A stretch of 64,000 nt of DNA. Origin: Verrucomicrobiaceae bacterium E54. GTDB taxonomy: Bacteria; Verrucomicrobiota; Verrucomicrobiia; Verrucomicrobiales; Akkermansiaceae. How positions within the stretch are numbered: the stretch's first letter is position 1; each line of letters opens with the position of its first letter. The position numbers and the translations under genes were made by a program. Below are positions 15,796 through 25,362 of the stretch, piece after piece. Location of the stretch: positions 186,001-250,000 of the forward strand of contig JAKZES010000001.1 of NCBI GenBank assembly GCA_022548915.1. Reading direction: 5' to 3'. The notes below the pieces were generated by a model. That model did no database searches, was not told where the DNA came from, and worked only from the letters and a program-made list of their open reading frames with translations.

Positions 15796-17234
15796 TGAAG
15801 GAGCACGCCATTTTCCTCGGACTGGTCACGGTCCTGCTTCTCCTGTTTCTCATCCAGTTGCGGTTGCGCCGCAAGGTGAAGATCAAGAAGTTGCAGCTGG
15901 CGGCCTTGGAGGGGGAGGAGGAGAGGATGTTCGAGTTCCTCCACAACCTGGGGGTGGCCATCGACCGTCAGTCGGACCAGTCCAGCCTCTACCGGACGAT
16001 TGTCGACGGACTCGACGCGGTGGTCGAGGCGCGGGGCGGCGCCCTCTACCTGCTCGACGAGAGCGGCGGGATGCTGCAGCCGAAATACCTTTCCGAGAAT
16101 TGCCCGGCGCTGGTCGGGGTGCCTCTCGAGATCCGGCGCAAGGCGGAGCGGGATCCGAGGGCGATGGACAGCCATCTGCGCCTTTCGCAGGTCCCGGCGG
16201 ACCAGGGAGTGCTGGGGGATGCCCTGAGTGCCGGGAAGGCGATCTGGGTCGAGGATCTGCGCGGTCATGACTCCTTCCACGATGCCTTCCACGGCTTTGG
16301 CGGCGGCGAGGTGGCGGCGCTGATCGCGCCGCTGCGGCATGCCGGGAAAGATCTCGGGGTGCTCGCGGTGGCCCGGCTCCGCGAGGACGGCGAGTTTACT
16401 TCCAACGATTTTTCGGTGTTCCGATCGGCGGCGGAGCAGTCGGGCTTCGCGCTGGGAAACGCGATGATCTACAAGGAGGCGGGCGAGAAGCGGCGCTTCG
16501 AGACCGAGATCCGCAACGCCGGCGAGGTCCAGCGGGTGCTCCTCCCGCAGGGCGATCCCGAGGTGCCGGGATTCCGGATTGCCGGGGCCAACGTGCCGGC
16601 GCGGCTGATCAGCGGCGACTACTACGATCACTTGAATCTCGGCGGTGGCCGGCACGGCGTGGTGATCGCCGACGTCTCGGGCAAGGGCGTGGCGGCCGGA
16701 TTGATGATGGCGATGTGCCGGAGCGTGTTGCGCTGCCACGCGCAGCTTCATGAAGATCCGCTGGAAATGATCGCCGCCGTCAACCGCCAGCTGTTTCCCG
16801 ACATCCGGGAGGACATGTTCATCAGCCTCTTCTACGCCGAGTTGTTGGAGAACCAGGGGAAGGTGCGCCTGGTGCGTGCGGGCCACGACCCGGCGCTGCT
16901 TTTCCGTCCGTCATCCCGCAAGGCCGAGGAGCTCAAGCCACCGGGGCTGGCGCTGGGAATCGACGACGGCGTCGTGTTCGAGCGGGTGACGGTGATTTCG
17001 GAGATCGAGATGCAGGCGGGTGACTGCCTGCTTTTTCATACCGACGGGATCAAGGAGGCGGTCAACGACCGGGGCGAGGAGTTCGGAATGGAGCGCCTGC
17101 ACGAATCCTTCATGGAGAATGCACCGCTGGGAGCTGAAGCGGTGATCGCCGGAGTCCAGCGTGACCTCGCCCGATTCGGTGCCGGAGCCCCGCAGATCGA
17201 CGACGTGACCTTGATGGCCATCGAGCGGCGATAG
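15795..17234 (+). CDS. GAF-SpoIIE type serine phosphatase (RsbU-like), membrane-bound
   Basis: 479 aa. One N-terminal membrane helix (HAIFLGLVTVLLLLFLIQ) with a basic flank is followed by a GAF domain (about 55-210; RMFEFLHNLGVAIDRQ, ALYLLDESGGMLQPKYL). The PP2C-like SpoIIE domain (about 235-478) begins with the linker helix RNAGEVQRVLLPQ, and its metal-binding aspartates are seen in LISGDYYDH, IADVSGKGVAAG, LFHTDGIKEA and QIDDVTLMAI. It probably dephosphorylates the STAS protein encoded immediately upstream in response to a GAF ligand. The ATG overlaps the STAS stop (TGATG). Domain calls are firm; the signal is unknown. Confidence 0.92.
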   Translation: MKEHAIFLGLVTVLLLLFLIQLRLRRKVKIKKLQLAALEGEEERMFEFLHNLGVAIDRQSDQSSLYRTIVDGLDAVVEARGGALYLLDESGGMLQPKYLSENCPALVGVPLEIRRKAERDPRAMDSHLRLSQVPADQGVLGDALSAGKAIWVEDLRGHDSFHDAFHGFGGGEVAALIAPLRHAGKDLGVLAVARLREDGEFTSNDFSVFRSAAEQSGFALGNAMIYKEAGEKRRFETEIRNAGEVQRVLLPQGDPEVPGFRIAGANVPARLISGDYYDHLNLGGGRHGVVIADVSGKGVAAGLMMAMCRSVLRCHAQLHEDPLEMIAAVNRQLFPDIREDMFISLFYAELLENQGKVRLVRAGHDPALLFRPSSRKAEELKPPGLALGIDDGVVFERVTVISEIEMQAGDCLLFHTDGIKEAVNDRGEEFGMERLHESFMENAPLGAEAVIAGVQRDLARFGAGAPQIDDVTLMAIERR

Positions 17235-17281
17235 CGGGCAAGGGGTTGACGAGCGGGGCGGTGGGTGGCAGGTAGCGGCCC

Positions 17282-17890
17282 ATGAATTCGAAAGAAAGCG
17301 AAGCGGAAGTCCGGCCCGACGAGGCGCCGGAGGAATCCGTGGAACAGGTGGAGCAGAAGAGTCCGGCCGAGACGGAGGCTGCCGAGGCCGGGGAACCGGG
17401 TGAAGCGCCCGAAAACGATGACGAGCCCGTCGATCCTCTGGAGGCCCTCGAGAAGGATCTGCTGAAGTGGAAGGAAGTGGCGATGCGAACCGCCGCCGAC
17501 CTGGAGAACTTCCGCAAGCGCGCGGCGCGGGACCGCGAGGAGTCGCTGCGCTACGCCAACCAGTCGCTGCTCGAGGAGTTGCTGCCCATTCTCGACAACT
17601 TCGACATGGGCATGCAGGCGGCCGGCCAGGAGCAGGGCTCGATGATCTACGTCGGCATGGAGATGGTCCGCAAGCAGCTCGACGAGTTCATGCGCAATCA
17701 GGGGGTCACCGAAGTCGCCGCCGAGGGCCTCGATTTCGATCCGAACCTGCATGATGCCGTTTCCCAGGAGGAGGGCGAGGAGGAGGGAAAGGTCCTGCGG
17801 GTGACCCGGCGGGGCTATCTGCTGCGCGACCGGCTGCTGAGGCCGGCGAGCGTGGTGGTCTCGAAGAAGAGCGAACCTGAGGACGCCTGA
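17282..17890 (+). CDS. grpE: Nucleotide exchange factor GrpE
   Basis: 202 aa. An acidic, disordered N-terminus (~60 residues) precedes the long coiled-coil ([28 protein letters not shown]) and the globular wing with [13 protein letters not shown] and the C-terminal signature [23 protein letters not shown]. GrpE releases ADP from DnaK. dnaJ follows 4 bp downstream; dnaK is not in the window. A TTGACG at 17246-17251 could be a -35 box, but the -10 is poor, and I see no CIRCE-type inverted repeat in the 47-bp leader. Confidence 0.96.
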   Translation: MNSKESEAEVRPDEAPEESVEQVEQKSPAETEAAEAGEPGEAPENDDEPVDPLEALEKDLLKWKEVAMRTAADLENFRKRAARDREESLRYANQSLLEELLPILDNFDMGMQAAGQEQGSMIYVGMEMVRKQLDEFMRNQGVTEVAAEGLDFDPNLHDAVSQEEGEEEGKVLRVTRRGYLLRDRLLRPASVVVSKKSEPEDA

Positions 17891-17894
17891 GCTG

Positions 17895-19043
17895 ATGTCG
17901 GATCGCGATTACTACGAAGTGCTCGGGGTGTCGAAGAACGCCAGTGCCGCGGAGATCAAGAAGGCCTACCGCAAGCTCGCGGTGAAGTTCCACCCGGACA
18001 AGAACCCGGGTGACGATGCGGCCGAGGAGAAGTTCAAGGAGCTGGGCCACGCCTACGAGGTTCTCAGCGATCCCGACAAGCGTGCCGCCTACGACCGCTA
18101 CGGGCATCAGGCCTTCTCCGGTGCGGGCGCCGGGGGCGGGGGTGGCTTCGGCGGCTTCGGTGGCTTCCACGATCCGATGGACCTGTTTTCCCAGGTGTTC
18201 GGAGGCGCCTTCGGCGGGGGCTTCGAGGAGTTCTTCGGCGGTGGCCGGCGTTCGGCCTCGGGCAAGCAACGGGGCAGCGACCTGCGCTACGACCTGGAGA
18301 TCTCACTCGAGGATGCCGCGAGGGGGGTCGAGAAGGAGCTCGAGATCGAGCACCAGACGGCCTGCTCGAAGTGCTCGGCCACCGGCTCGAAGGGCGGCGG
18401 CGGATCTCGCCCGTGCAGCACCTGCGGCGGCCGCGGCGTGGTGGCGCGCCAGGCCGGAATCTTCATTCAACAAACGACCTGCCCCGACTGTCGCGGCGCG
18501 GGCGAGACGGTGGCGGATCCCTGCTCGGAGTGCCATGGCGAGGGCCGGGTCGAGAAGCCCAGCCGGATCAAGATCCGCATCCCGGCGGGGGTCGAGGACG
18601 GCACCCGCCTGCGGTCTTCGGGCAATGGCGATGCGGGCGTGCGCGGCGGCACTTCCGGGGACCTCTACGTGTTCCTGCACGTGCGCAGCCATGATGTCTT
18701 CGAGCGCGATGGCAGCGATCTTTTCTGCCGGGTTCCCTTGCCTTTCAGCACGGCGGCGCTCGGGGGCGAACTGGAGGTCCCGACGCTCGACGGCAAGGCC
18801 TCGATCAAGATCCCGGCGGGAACGCAGGGCGGAACGCTCTTCCGTTTGCGCGAGCGGGGCATGCCGACCCTGCAGGGAAGCCGCAAGGGCGACCTGCATG
18901 TCGAGGTCCAAGTCGAGGTGCCGACCCGGCTGAACTCCGACCAGCAGGACAAGTTGCGGGAGTTCTCCGAGTCCATCGGCGACCACAACTCGCCGATGCA
19001 GGAGTCCTTCTTCGAAAAGGCCAAGCGGTTCTTCGGTTCCTGA
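17895..19043 (+). CDS. dnaJ: Chaperone DnaJ (type I Hsp40)
   Basis: 382 aa. The J-domain (1-70) has the HPD tripeptide in [12 protein letters not shown] Gly/Phe-rich linker (about 75-115) precedes the zinc-binding region, whose four cysteine repeats are [24 protein letters not shown] and CSECHGEG, all with both cysteines. The C-terminal substrate-binding domains follow ([34 protein letters not shown]). DnaJ stimulates DnaK ATPase and delivers clients. It is packed between grpE and rsmE with gaps of only 3-4 bp, so the three are one operon. Confidence 0.97.
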   Translation: MSDRDYYEVLGVSKNASAAEIKKAYRKLAVKFHPDKNPGDDAAEEKFKELGHAYEVLSDPDKRAAYDRYGHQAFSGAGAGGGGGFGGFGGFHDPMDLFSQVFGGAFGGGFEEFFGGGRRSASGKQRGSDLRYDLEISLEDAARGVEKELEIEHQTACSKCSATGSKGGGGSRPCSTCGGRGVVARQAGIFIQQTTCPDCRGAGETVADPCSECHGEGRVEKPSRIKIRIPAGVEDGTRLRSSGNGDAGVRGGTSGDLYVFLHVRSHDVFERDGSDLFCRVPLPFSTAALGGELEVPTLDGKASIKIPAGTQGGTLFRLRERGMPTLQGSRKGDLHVEVQVEVPTRLNSDQQDKLREFSESIGDHNSPMQESFFEKAKRFFGS

Positions 19044-19046
19044 GCC

Positions 19047-19754
19047 ATGCCACGCTTCCTGCTTGAGCCGGAGCGTTGGGGCCGGGAGGCGTCGTTGACC
19101 GGTGCCGAGGCCCACCATTGCGCGCGGGTCATGCGGGCGGCGCCCGGGGACCGGGTCGAGGTCTTCGATGGAGCCGGTCGAGGGGCGGAGGCGACGATCG
19201 TCTCGGTATCAAAGCAGGAGGTCCGCCTCACCATTTCCGGGGAGCGCTGGGAAGCGGAGCCCGCGGTCCGCGTAGTGCTCGCCATCGCCGCCCTCAAGGG
19301 CAAGGCGATGGACTGGACCATCCAGAAGGCGGTCGAGCTGGGGGTTGACGAAATCGTTCCGGTGCTGAGCGAGCGCAGCATCGCCCGCGGGGAGGGTGGG
19401 AAATGGTCGAGGACGGCGCTCGAGGCCTGCAAGCAGTGCGGACGCTGGCGGCTGCCCCCGGTGGGTCCGACCGAGCGCCTGGAGGAGTTCCTCGGTCGCC
19501 AGTCCTCCGGGGAAAATCGCCGGATTCTCGCGTCTCTGGGAGCGGACTCGGTCCCTTTGCGGGCGGCCCTTGAGGAGGCCCCCAGACCCGCGGAAGCCGT
19601 CTTTCTCGTCGGTCCCGAAGGGGATTTCAGCGATTCGGAGACCCGAGCAGCGATTGAGGCGGGTTTCGTGGCCGCAAGCCTGGGGACAACGGTCCTGCGG
19701 AGCGAAACCGCCGCCATCCATTGCCTCAGCGCGGCTCGCTACGCCTTCGCGTAA
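19047..19754 (+). CDS. rsmE: 16S rRNA m3U1498 methyltransferase RsmE
   Basis: 235 aa, usual length. It has an N-terminal PUA-like part (LTGAEAHHCARVMRAAPGDRVEVFDG) and a SPOUT knot with the signature motifs FLVGPEGDFSDSE and SLGTTVLRSETAAI. It methylates U1498 of 16S rRNA using SAM. It follows dnaJ by 3 bp; the dnaJ-rsmE order is common in many bacteria. The ATG at 19047 gives the standard N-terminus MPRFLLEPERW. Confidence 0.96.
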   Translation: MPRFLLEPERWGREASLTGAEAHHCARVMRAAPGDRVEVFDGAGRGAEATIVSVSKQEVRLTISGERWEAEPAVRVVLAIAALKGKAMDWTIQKAVELGVDEIVPVLSERSIARGEGGKWSRTALEACKQCGRWRLPPVGPTERLEEFLGRQSSGENRRILASLGADSVPLRAALEEAPRPAEAVFLVGPEGDFSDSETRAAIEAGFVAASLGTTVLRSETAAIHCLSAARYAFA

Positions 19755-19762
19755 GGGGAAAA

Positions 19763-19790
19763 TTGGAACAGATTTCTTGTTTTTTAAAAT
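19763..19790 (+). promoter_or_regulatory. Probable sigma-70 promoter of CAP-protein gene
   Basis: TTGGAA (19763-19768), a 16-base spacer, and TAAAAT (19785-19790) lie in a conspicuously AT-rich stretch, unusual for this genome, about 20 bp before the GTG start at 19811. Confidence 0.5.
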
Positions 19791-19810
19791 AACTTAAGTA
19801 AAAGACCCCG

Positions 19811-22042
19811 GTGGTTCGTTTTTCGCAAATCATCGGCTGGTCGGCTTTGCTGCTGCTTCTGGCGTCGTCTGGCTACTCGGCCTCAGGGCCGCTGCCGTCC
19901 ACGGGGCTGACGGTTGATCCGTCCCAGCGGGCTTCGGTGGTGGCGTTTTGGAATCGCTATTACTCGGCGTCGGAGGGGGCTTCGGAGATCATGGACTGGA
20001 ACGGTACCTACGGCACCTGCAGCCCGGGCACCAATTCGCTGGAGTTCGTCGAGGCGGTGGAACGCCGGGTGAATTTCTACCGGGCGATGGCGGGTCTCGA
20101 CGCCAACGTCGTGATGAATTCCGGCGCTTCGGTGGTCATCCTGCCCAGTGATCCCGCCAACCGTCGCCCATCTCCGGCGACGACCAAGGCGACGGCAGCC
20201 CAGGCTGCCGCGATGATGTTCTCGTGGGCCGATCTCTACACCCTGACGCCGCTCAGTCACGATCCTCCAAGCAGCCAGCCTCCCTACTATTGCTGGAGCA
20301 CGACGGCGTGGAATGGAGCGAAGAACGGCAACCTCGCGCTCGGGTTCTGCGGCCCCGAGGCGATCGATGCCTACATGCGGGAGAACGATCCGGCGACGCT
20401 TTCGATCTGGAGTTCGGGCGTCGGTCACCGGCGCTGGATTCTGAAGCAGGGCGTGTCCGATTTCGCCACCGGCGACGTGCCGGGGGATGGAACGCGCCGT
20501 GCCTCCAACGTGCTCTACGTCTATCCTGCTTCCAGCGAGCTGGTGGCGGTGACGCCGAAGTTCGTGTCCTGGCCTTCGGCCGGATTTTTCCCGGACGCGC
20601 TGATGGCAAAGCAATGGTCGTTGAGTCATCCAGGTGCCGACTTCACCTCGGCCACGGTGAGCATGACCGACTCGGCGGGGGCGCCGGTGGCGACGGCGCT
20701 GGTCGATCGGGAGACGCTCAGCCTCGGGGATCCGGCCATCGTCTGGTCGGTTCCGGATTCGGTGGCGCTGACCTCCGTGGATGCCGACACGACCTATCAG
20801 GTGACGGTCTCGGGCATCGAACTCGACGGCGCAACGGTCAGCCACAGCTACAGCGTCACGGTCATCGACCCGGATGTCATTCCGGATGGCCTCGATCTAA
20901 CGGGTACTCCGACGCCTCCATTGTCGGGGGCGAACTACTTCTTCGAGCCAGTCGTTGGAGCGGACTCCCATGCCGTGGTCGTCTCGGTCGGTGAAGCCGC
21001 CACCTGGACGGCTGGTGCCGAGGATGGGGATGGTGTCGAGATCACTGACGAGACTTCGGCGGCCTACGCATTGCGCAATGGCAGTGGCTTCAAGAGAAGT
21101 GGCAGCAAAGCGTTTCGACTGGTATTCGAGTCCCCGACCGATGTTTCCCCCCAGTCGTTTGTGATCGAGAGGGAGCTGCTTCCCGGCTCTGGCGGGCAGC
21201 TTCTCTACCACCTGCGGCGGGGCTACATGACCAACTTCATGAATCTCGAAGTCCAAGTTTCCGAGGCCTTGGGTCCGTGGACCACCGTGGACTCCATTTC
21301 GGGGAATCCGGTGACCTGGCGCGGTCTTCTGATCAATGATCCGGAATTTGTGCAGCGGGTGGTTCCGTTGGAGGAGGGCAAACTCGTGCGGGTTCGGTTT
21401 CGTTTGCGCTACACAGGCAACTTCGGCCCCACCGACTATGCGACCTACGTCAGCACCTCGTCGCAGGCGGGTGTATTCATCGATGACATCGCCTTCAGCG
21501 ACTGCCAGTGGACCGTCGCCGAGTCCGAGATCGTGCCCGGTGAGGGCGAGGATTTCGTTCGGGTCGGTCCCGCGGGTCTCGATCCCTCACCCGGTGCCGG
21601 CGATACGATCGGCCTTCGCTTGAAGGCAACGATTGGCGGGCGAGGCTACACCACGCCGACTCCAATGGCCGTGACCTTCGTGGCGGGCATGGGTGACTTT
21701 GGCGAGTGGATTGCGGCCGAGTTCCCCCTGGTCACCGATGGATTCGATGGCGACCACGATGGCGACGGCTTGAGCAACGGTCTCGAGTATGCCTTCGGCC
21801 TCAGCCCGACGGACCGTTCGCGGCTTCCTCAAGTCCTCGCCCTCAATGGCCAGACCCTCCAACTCAGCACCCCGCTGCCGCAGATGCGGAGCGACGTCGT
21901 CTACGAGATGCAGGTGTCGGACGACTTGGTCGGGTGGGATGCCGCGGGCGTCTCCGTGCATCACAGCGGCGGTCAGTTGATCGGGTCCGCGACCGCTCCG
22001 GCCGGCAAGGGGTTTGCGCGCTGGAAGGTGACGCAGCCCTGA
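19811..22042 (+). CDS. Exported CAP-like domain protein with C-terminal Ca-binding-like motif
   Basis: 743 aa with a GTG start. It has a signal peptide (WSALLLLLASSGYSASG). Residues ~60-240 resemble a divergent CAP/SCP domain: AVERRVNFYRAMAGLDANV, the His-containing LSHDPPSSQPP, and SGVGHRRWILKQG. Beta-sandwich regions follow, including LFYH/LLYHLRRGYMT and a MAM/concanavalin-like stretch around 480-580 (YATYVSTSSQAGVFIDDIAF). The C-terminus has DGDHDGDGLSNGLEYAFGLSP, a thrombospondin-type-3-like calcium motif frequent in exported verrucomicrobial proteins. It is likely secreted or surface-exposed; substrate unknown. It is convergent with purB. Confidence 0.8.
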   Translation: MVRFSQIIGWSALLLLLASSGYSASGPLPSTGLTVDPSQRASVVAFWNRYYSASEGASEIMDWNGTYGTCSPGTNSLEFVEAVERRVNFYRAMAGLDANVVMNSGASVVILPSDPANRRPSPATTKATAAQAAAMMFSWADLYTLTPLSHDPPSSQPPYYCWSTTAWNGAKNGNLALGFCGPEAIDAYMRENDPATLSIWSSGVGHRRWILKQGVSDFATGDVPGDGTRRASNVLYVYPASSELVAVTPKFVSWPSAGFFPDALMAKQWSLSHPGADFTSATVSMTDSAGAPVATALVDRETLSLGDPAIVWSVPDSVALTSVDADTTYQVTVSGIELDGATVSHSYSVTVIDPDVIPDGLDLTGTPTPPLSGANYFFEPVVGADSHAVVVSVGEAATWTAGAEDGDGVEITDETSAAYALRNGSGFKRSGSKAFRLVFESPTDVSPQSFVIERELLPGSGGQLLYHLRRGYMTNFMNLEVQVSEALGPWTTVDSISGNPVTWRGLLINDPEFVQRVVPLEEGKLVRVRFRLRYTGNFGPTDYATYVSTSSQAGVFIDDIAFSDCQWTVAESEIVPGEGEDFVRVGPAGLDPSPGAGDTIGLRLKATIGGRGYTTPTPMAVTFVAGMGDFGEWIAAEFPLVTDGFDGDHDGDGLSNGLEYAFGLSPTDRSRLPQVLALNGQTLQLSTPLPQMRSDVVYEMQVSDDLVGWDAAGVSVHHSGGQLIGSATAPAGKGFARWKVTQP

Positions 22043-22058
22043 CCGGTGAGTTCAGGAG

Positions 22059-22130
22059 GCGGGACGCCCTCGTCCCGCGATCGTGGTGGCCCGAATCGTC
22101 CTCTGGATTGCCGGGCGGGGGCGCCCCGCC
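22059..22130. repeat. Twin GC hairpins between convergent genes
   Basis: 22059-22078 (gcgggacg-ccct-cgtcccgc, 8-bp stem) and 22114-22130 (ggcgggg-gcg-ccccgcc, 7-bp stem) lie between the CAP-protein stop and the purB stop. They have the same paired-hairpin arrangement as 4854-4895 but different stem sequences. There is no T-run. Confidence 0.5.
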
Positions 22131-22144
22131 TTCAAGGCCGTCCG

Positions 22145-23563
22145 TCAAAGAATGCCACCCGGCTGGTAGGCCGCGGCTTGCGGATGGGTTTCGGCCAGGG
22201 CCTCGACGCGGGCGGCGAAGGCCCCGATCTGTGAGCGGGCGGCTCCGGCGTTGGTCTCACCGGCGCGGACGATTTCCCCGAGCTGCTCGCGGGAGAGCGG
22301 GATGCGCTCGTCGCCGGCGAGGCGGTCGATCAGGTTGTTGGTTTCCACACCACCGGTGCGGAGATCGTTCACCGTGGCCACGGCATGTTCCTTGATCGCC
22401 TTGTGGGCGGTTTCGCGTCCGACGCCGGCCTTCACCGCCTCCATCATGATCGTGGTGGTCATCAGGAAGGGCAGGTAACGGGCGTTCTCCTTGGCGATGA
22501 CCGCCGGGTAGGCGTCCATCTGGCCGAGGATGGTGAGAAAGGTTTCGAACAGACCGTCGATGGCGAAGAAGGCGTCGGGCAGCATCACGCGCCGGACCAC
22601 CGAGCAGGAGACATCGCCCTCGTTCCATTGATCGCCGGCCAGGCCCGAGGCCATCGCGAGGTGTCCTTTCAGGATCACGTGGAGGCCGTTGACCCGCTCG
22701 CAGGAGCGGGAGTTCATCTTGTGCGGCATCGCGCTCGATCCCGTCTGACCGGGGGCGAATCCTTCGCTGGCGGTTTCGTGTCCGGCCATCAGCCGCAGCG
22801 TTTTCGCCATCGAGGAGGGGCCGCTCGCCAGTTCGGTGAGCAGCGCCACCACGCGGAAATCGAGTGAGCGGGGATAGACTTGCCCGACGTTGGTCCACAG
22901 GGCGGGCATGCCGAGGTGGGCGACCACCCGCTGTTCCAGTTCGGCCACCTTTCCGGCGTCACCCTCGAAAAGCGAGAGCTGGTCCATCTGGGTGCCGACC
23001 GCGCCCTTGAGACCGCGGACGGGATAGCGATCGATCAGCTCCTGAAGATCGACATGGGCGGCGAGCATTTCCTCGCCGAACATCGCGAGTCGCTTGCCGA
23101 AGGTGGTCGGCTGGGCCGCGACATTGTGGGTGCGGGCGGTGATCACCAGATCGGCCCATTGCTTCGAGTGCTCCGCCAGGCGGGCGAGGGTGGCAATGGA
23201 GCGGTCGCGGATGATTTGCAGCGAGCGGAAGACCTGGAGTTGTTCGACATTCTCGGTGAGGTCGCGGGAGGTCATGCCCTTGTGGACCTGCTCGTGTCCG
23301 GCGAGGTCGTTGAACTCCTCGATGCGTGCCTTGACGTCGTGGCGGGTGACCCGCTCACGGTCCATGATGGAGCCGGTGTCGACCTGGTCCTTCACGGACT
23401 CGTAGGCGTCGATGGCGTCCTGCGGAATGTCGAGTCCGAGGTCGCGCTGGGCCTTCATCACGGCGATCCAGAATTCCCGCTCGAGGACGATGCGGCCCTC
23501 GGCGGACCAGATGGCTTGAAGGGCGGGGGAGGTGTAGCGCTCGGCGAGGACGTTGGGGATCAC
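22145..23563 (-). CDS. purB: Adenylosuccinate lyase
   Basis: 472 aa with a GTG start giving MIPNVLAERYTSPAL. It catalyses two fumarate-releasing steps: SAICAR to AICAR, and adenylosuccinate to AMP. The superfamily signature is GSSAMPHKMNSRSCERVNGL with the catalytic Ser, and ITARTHNVAAQPTTFGKR and KGMTSRDLTENVEQ are family hallmarks. The cytosolic enzyme works as a tetramer. The gene is monocistronic as far as visible, and divergent from the ArsR gene of the sulfur island with ~160 bp between them. Confidence 0.95.
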   Translation of the reverse strand: MIPNVLAERYTSPALQAIWSAEGRIVLEREFWIAVMKAQRDLGLDIPQDAIDAYESVKDQVDTGSIMDRERVTRHDVKARIEEFNDLAGHEQVHKGMTSRDLTENVEQLQVFRSLQIIRDRSIATLARLAEHSKQWADLVITARTHNVAAQPTTFGKRLAMFGEEMLAAHVDLQELIDRYPVRGLKGAVGTQMDQLSLFEGDAGKVAELEQRVVAHLGMPALWTNVGQVYPRSLDFRVVALLTELASGPSSMAKTLRLMAGHETASEGFAPGQTGSSAMPHKMNSRSCERVNGLHVILKGHLAMASGLAGDQWNEGDVSCSVVRRVMLPDAFFAIDGLFETFLTILGQMDAYPAVIAKENARYLPFLMTTTIMMEAVKAGVGRETAHKAIKEHAVATVNDLRTGGVETNNLIDRLAGDERIPLSREQLGEIVRAGETNAGAARSQIGAFAARVEALAETHPQAAAYQPGGIL

Positions 23564-23679
23564 GAGGCGGAGGTAATGGAGCGGCGCGTTCGAGGCAAGG
23601 GTTTGGAAAAATCCCGGAATTCCCCGAACGAAATCCGGAAGAGCAAATTATGCGAAGTCTCGGGCATCAGGCGCGCTGA

Positions 23680-23693
23680 CACTTGAAGAAGTG
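23680..23693 (+). promoter_or_regulatory. Inverted repeat upstream of first ArsR gene
   Basis: cactt-gaag-aagtg at 23680-23693 lies 30 bp upstream of the ArsR start, followed by the partly similar gaagtattgaaatgc. The position and size fit an autoregulatory ArsR operator. No motif database comparison was possible. Confidence 0.4.
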
Positions 23694-23722
23694 CTGAAGT
23701 ATTGAAATGCGCAACGGTTGAA

Positions 23723-24064
23723 ATGACGACGGAAGAGCTCCAGCAGTTGAAGGAAGAATTCCACAGCCACCGGCAGGTCTGTGAGGAGGTGGTGGGCTTG
23801 TTCCATCTGCTGTCGAACAAGATCCGCTTCCGGATTGTTTGCACCCTGCTGCACGGCGAGGCCTGCGTTCAGGATCTCGTCGAGGTTCTCGGGCTCGAGC
23901 AGATGTCGAATGTTTCCCAGCAGCTCAGGATGCTCCGGCTTTCCGGTGTGGTGACGAAGCGTCGCGACAAGCGGCAGATCGTCTACCGCATCGCGGACGA
24001 GCGGATCCGGGGGCTGATCGGCTTCATGCGCGAACACTACCTCCAACCCCACGACGACTCATGA
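23723..24064 (+). CDS. ArsR/SmtB-family regulator (sulfur island, first)
   Basis: 113 aa from the ATG at 23723; a TTG seven codons earlier is an alternative. The winged helix is FHLLSNKIRFRIVCTLLHGEACVQDLVEVLG, with recognition helix MSNVSQQLRMLRLSG and wing RRDKRQIVYRIAD. The cysteine in RIVCTLL aligns with the first sensing cysteine of the persulfide sensors SqrR/BigR. Their second cysteine, near the wing, is absent (YRIADE), but other cysteines occur at RQVCEE and GEACVQD. Persulfide sensing is therefore possible but unproven. The stop overlaps the start of the SQR-like gene (ATGA at 24061), so sensor and enzyme are co-translated. Confidence 0.88.
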   Translation: MTTEELQQLKEEFHSHRQVCEEVVGLFHLLSNKIRFRIVCTLLHGEACVQDLVEVLGLEQMSNVSQQLRMLRLSGVVTKRRDKRQIVYRIADERIRGLIGFMREHYLQPHDDS

Positions 24065-25326
24065 AACAACTCCTCATCCTTGGTGCCGGCACGGCCGGCA
24101 CGATCATGGCCAACCATCTGCGCCGGCGACTGGATCGCGACGAATGGAAGATCAGCATCATCGACAAGGAGGGGGATCACTACTATCAGCCGGGATTCCT
24201 GTTCATGCCCTTCGGCATCTATTCCGAAAAGGATGTGGTGAAGCCGAAGCGCAAGTTCGTCGGGAACGGCGTGGAATACCTGGAGGCGACTGTGGAAAGG
24301 GTCCTCCCGGAGGAAAACCGGGTGGCGCTCGAAGACGGGCGGACTCTTGACTTCGACCTGTTGATCATCGCGACCGGCACCGAGCCCTGCCCCGACGAGG
24401 TCGAGGGCATGACGGGTCCGGACTGGGGTGACCGGGTGCATCAGTTCTACACCTTCGAGGGTGCGCGTTCGTTGCGCTCGTCCATGCGCCGCTGGGAGGG
24501 CGGGCGCCTCGTGGTCCACGTCTGCGAGATGCCGATCAAGTGTCCGGTCGCACCGCTGGAGTTCGCCTTTCTCGCCGACAGCTGGCTCAAGGATCGGGGG
24601 CTGCGGGAGAAGACCGAGATCGTCTACGTCACGCCCCTGTCGGGCGCGTTCACCAAGCCCGTTGCCTCCGGAATCCTGGGGCACCTGCTCGAGGACAAGG
24701 GGATCAAGGTGGTCACCGACTTCAACATCGGAAGCGTCGACAACGAAAACCACAAGATCGTCTCCTGGGACGAGCGCGAGGTGCCCTACGACCTCCTGGT
24801 GACCGTGCCGCCCAACATGGGCGACCCGATGATCGAGCGCTCGGGTCTCGGCGACGAGATGAACTTCGTGCCGGTCGACAAGCACACGCTGCAATCGAAG
24901 GCCCGCGACAACATCTTCGTGATCGGTGATGCCACCGACGTGCCGACCTCCAAGGCCGGATCGGTGGCGCATTTCGAGGCCGAGGTGCTGACCGAGAACA
25001 TCCTCAGCTTCATCCGGAACGAGCCGCTCGAAGAGAAGTTCGACGGTCATGCCAACTGCTTCATCGAGTCCGGCGGCGGCAAGGGCTTCCTTCTCGACTT
25101 CAACTACGAACTCGAGCCGGTGCCCGGGAAGTTCCCGCTCCCGCTGGTCGGGCCGATGTCCCTCCTCGGCGAGTCCCGGATGAACCACTTCGGCAAGATG
25201 GCCTTCAAGCACGTCTACTGGAACATGCTTCTCCAGGGACGCCCGATTCCGCTCGTCGGACACCGGATGTCCATGTCCGGCAAGAAATTGCCCGAGGGCG
25301 TCGAGGCGCCCGCACCGGTCGGCTGA
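24061..25326 (+). CDS. Sulfide:quinone oxidoreductase-like flavoprotein
   Basis: 421 aa. The N-terminal FAD motif is LLILGAGTAGTIMANHLRRR, and the second flavin motif is DNIFVIGDATDVPTSKAG. Candidate catalytic cysteines are in TEPCPDEVEGM and MPIKCPVAPLEFAFLAD, the latter placed as in SQR/flavocytochrome c sulfide dehydrogenases. The C-terminus (NHFGKMAFKHVYWNMLLQGR) is amphipathic, as in membrane-surface SQRs. It would oxidise sulfide to sulfane sulfur and pass electrons to quinone at the inner membrane. Coupling to an ArsR gene and to TusE/DsrE2 genes supports this. The SQR subtype, or a related persulfide-handling NAD(P)/FAD enzyme, cannot be settled from sequence alone. Confidence 0.85.
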   Translation: MKQLLILGAGTAGTIMANHLRRRLDRDEWKISIIDKEGDHYYQPGFLFMPFGIYSEKDVVKPKRKFVGNGVEYLEATVERVLPEENRVALEDGRTLDFDLLIIATGTEPCPDEVEGMTGPDWGDRVHQFYTFEGARSLRSSMRRWEGGRLVVHVCEMPIKCPVAPLEFAFLADSWLKDRGLREKTEIVYVTPLSGAFTKPVASGILGHLLEDKGIKVVTDFNIGSVDNENHKIVSWDEREVPYDLLVTVPPNMGDPMIERSGLGDEMNFVPVDKHTLQSKARDNIFVIGDATDVPTSKAGSVAHFEAEVLTENILSFIRNEPLEEKFDGHANCFIESGGGKGFLLDFNYELEPVPGKFPLPLVGPMSLLGESRMNHFGKMAFKHVYWNMLLQGRPIPLVGHRMSMSGKKLPEGVEAPAPVG

Positions 25327-25362
25327 CCCCGGCTTTCAATCAAACCACAACCACCAACAACG

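Noticed and set aside
17235-17281. CIRCE-type heat-shock operator before grpE
   Set aside because: No long inverted repeat of the TTAGCACTC type is present in the 47-bp leader.
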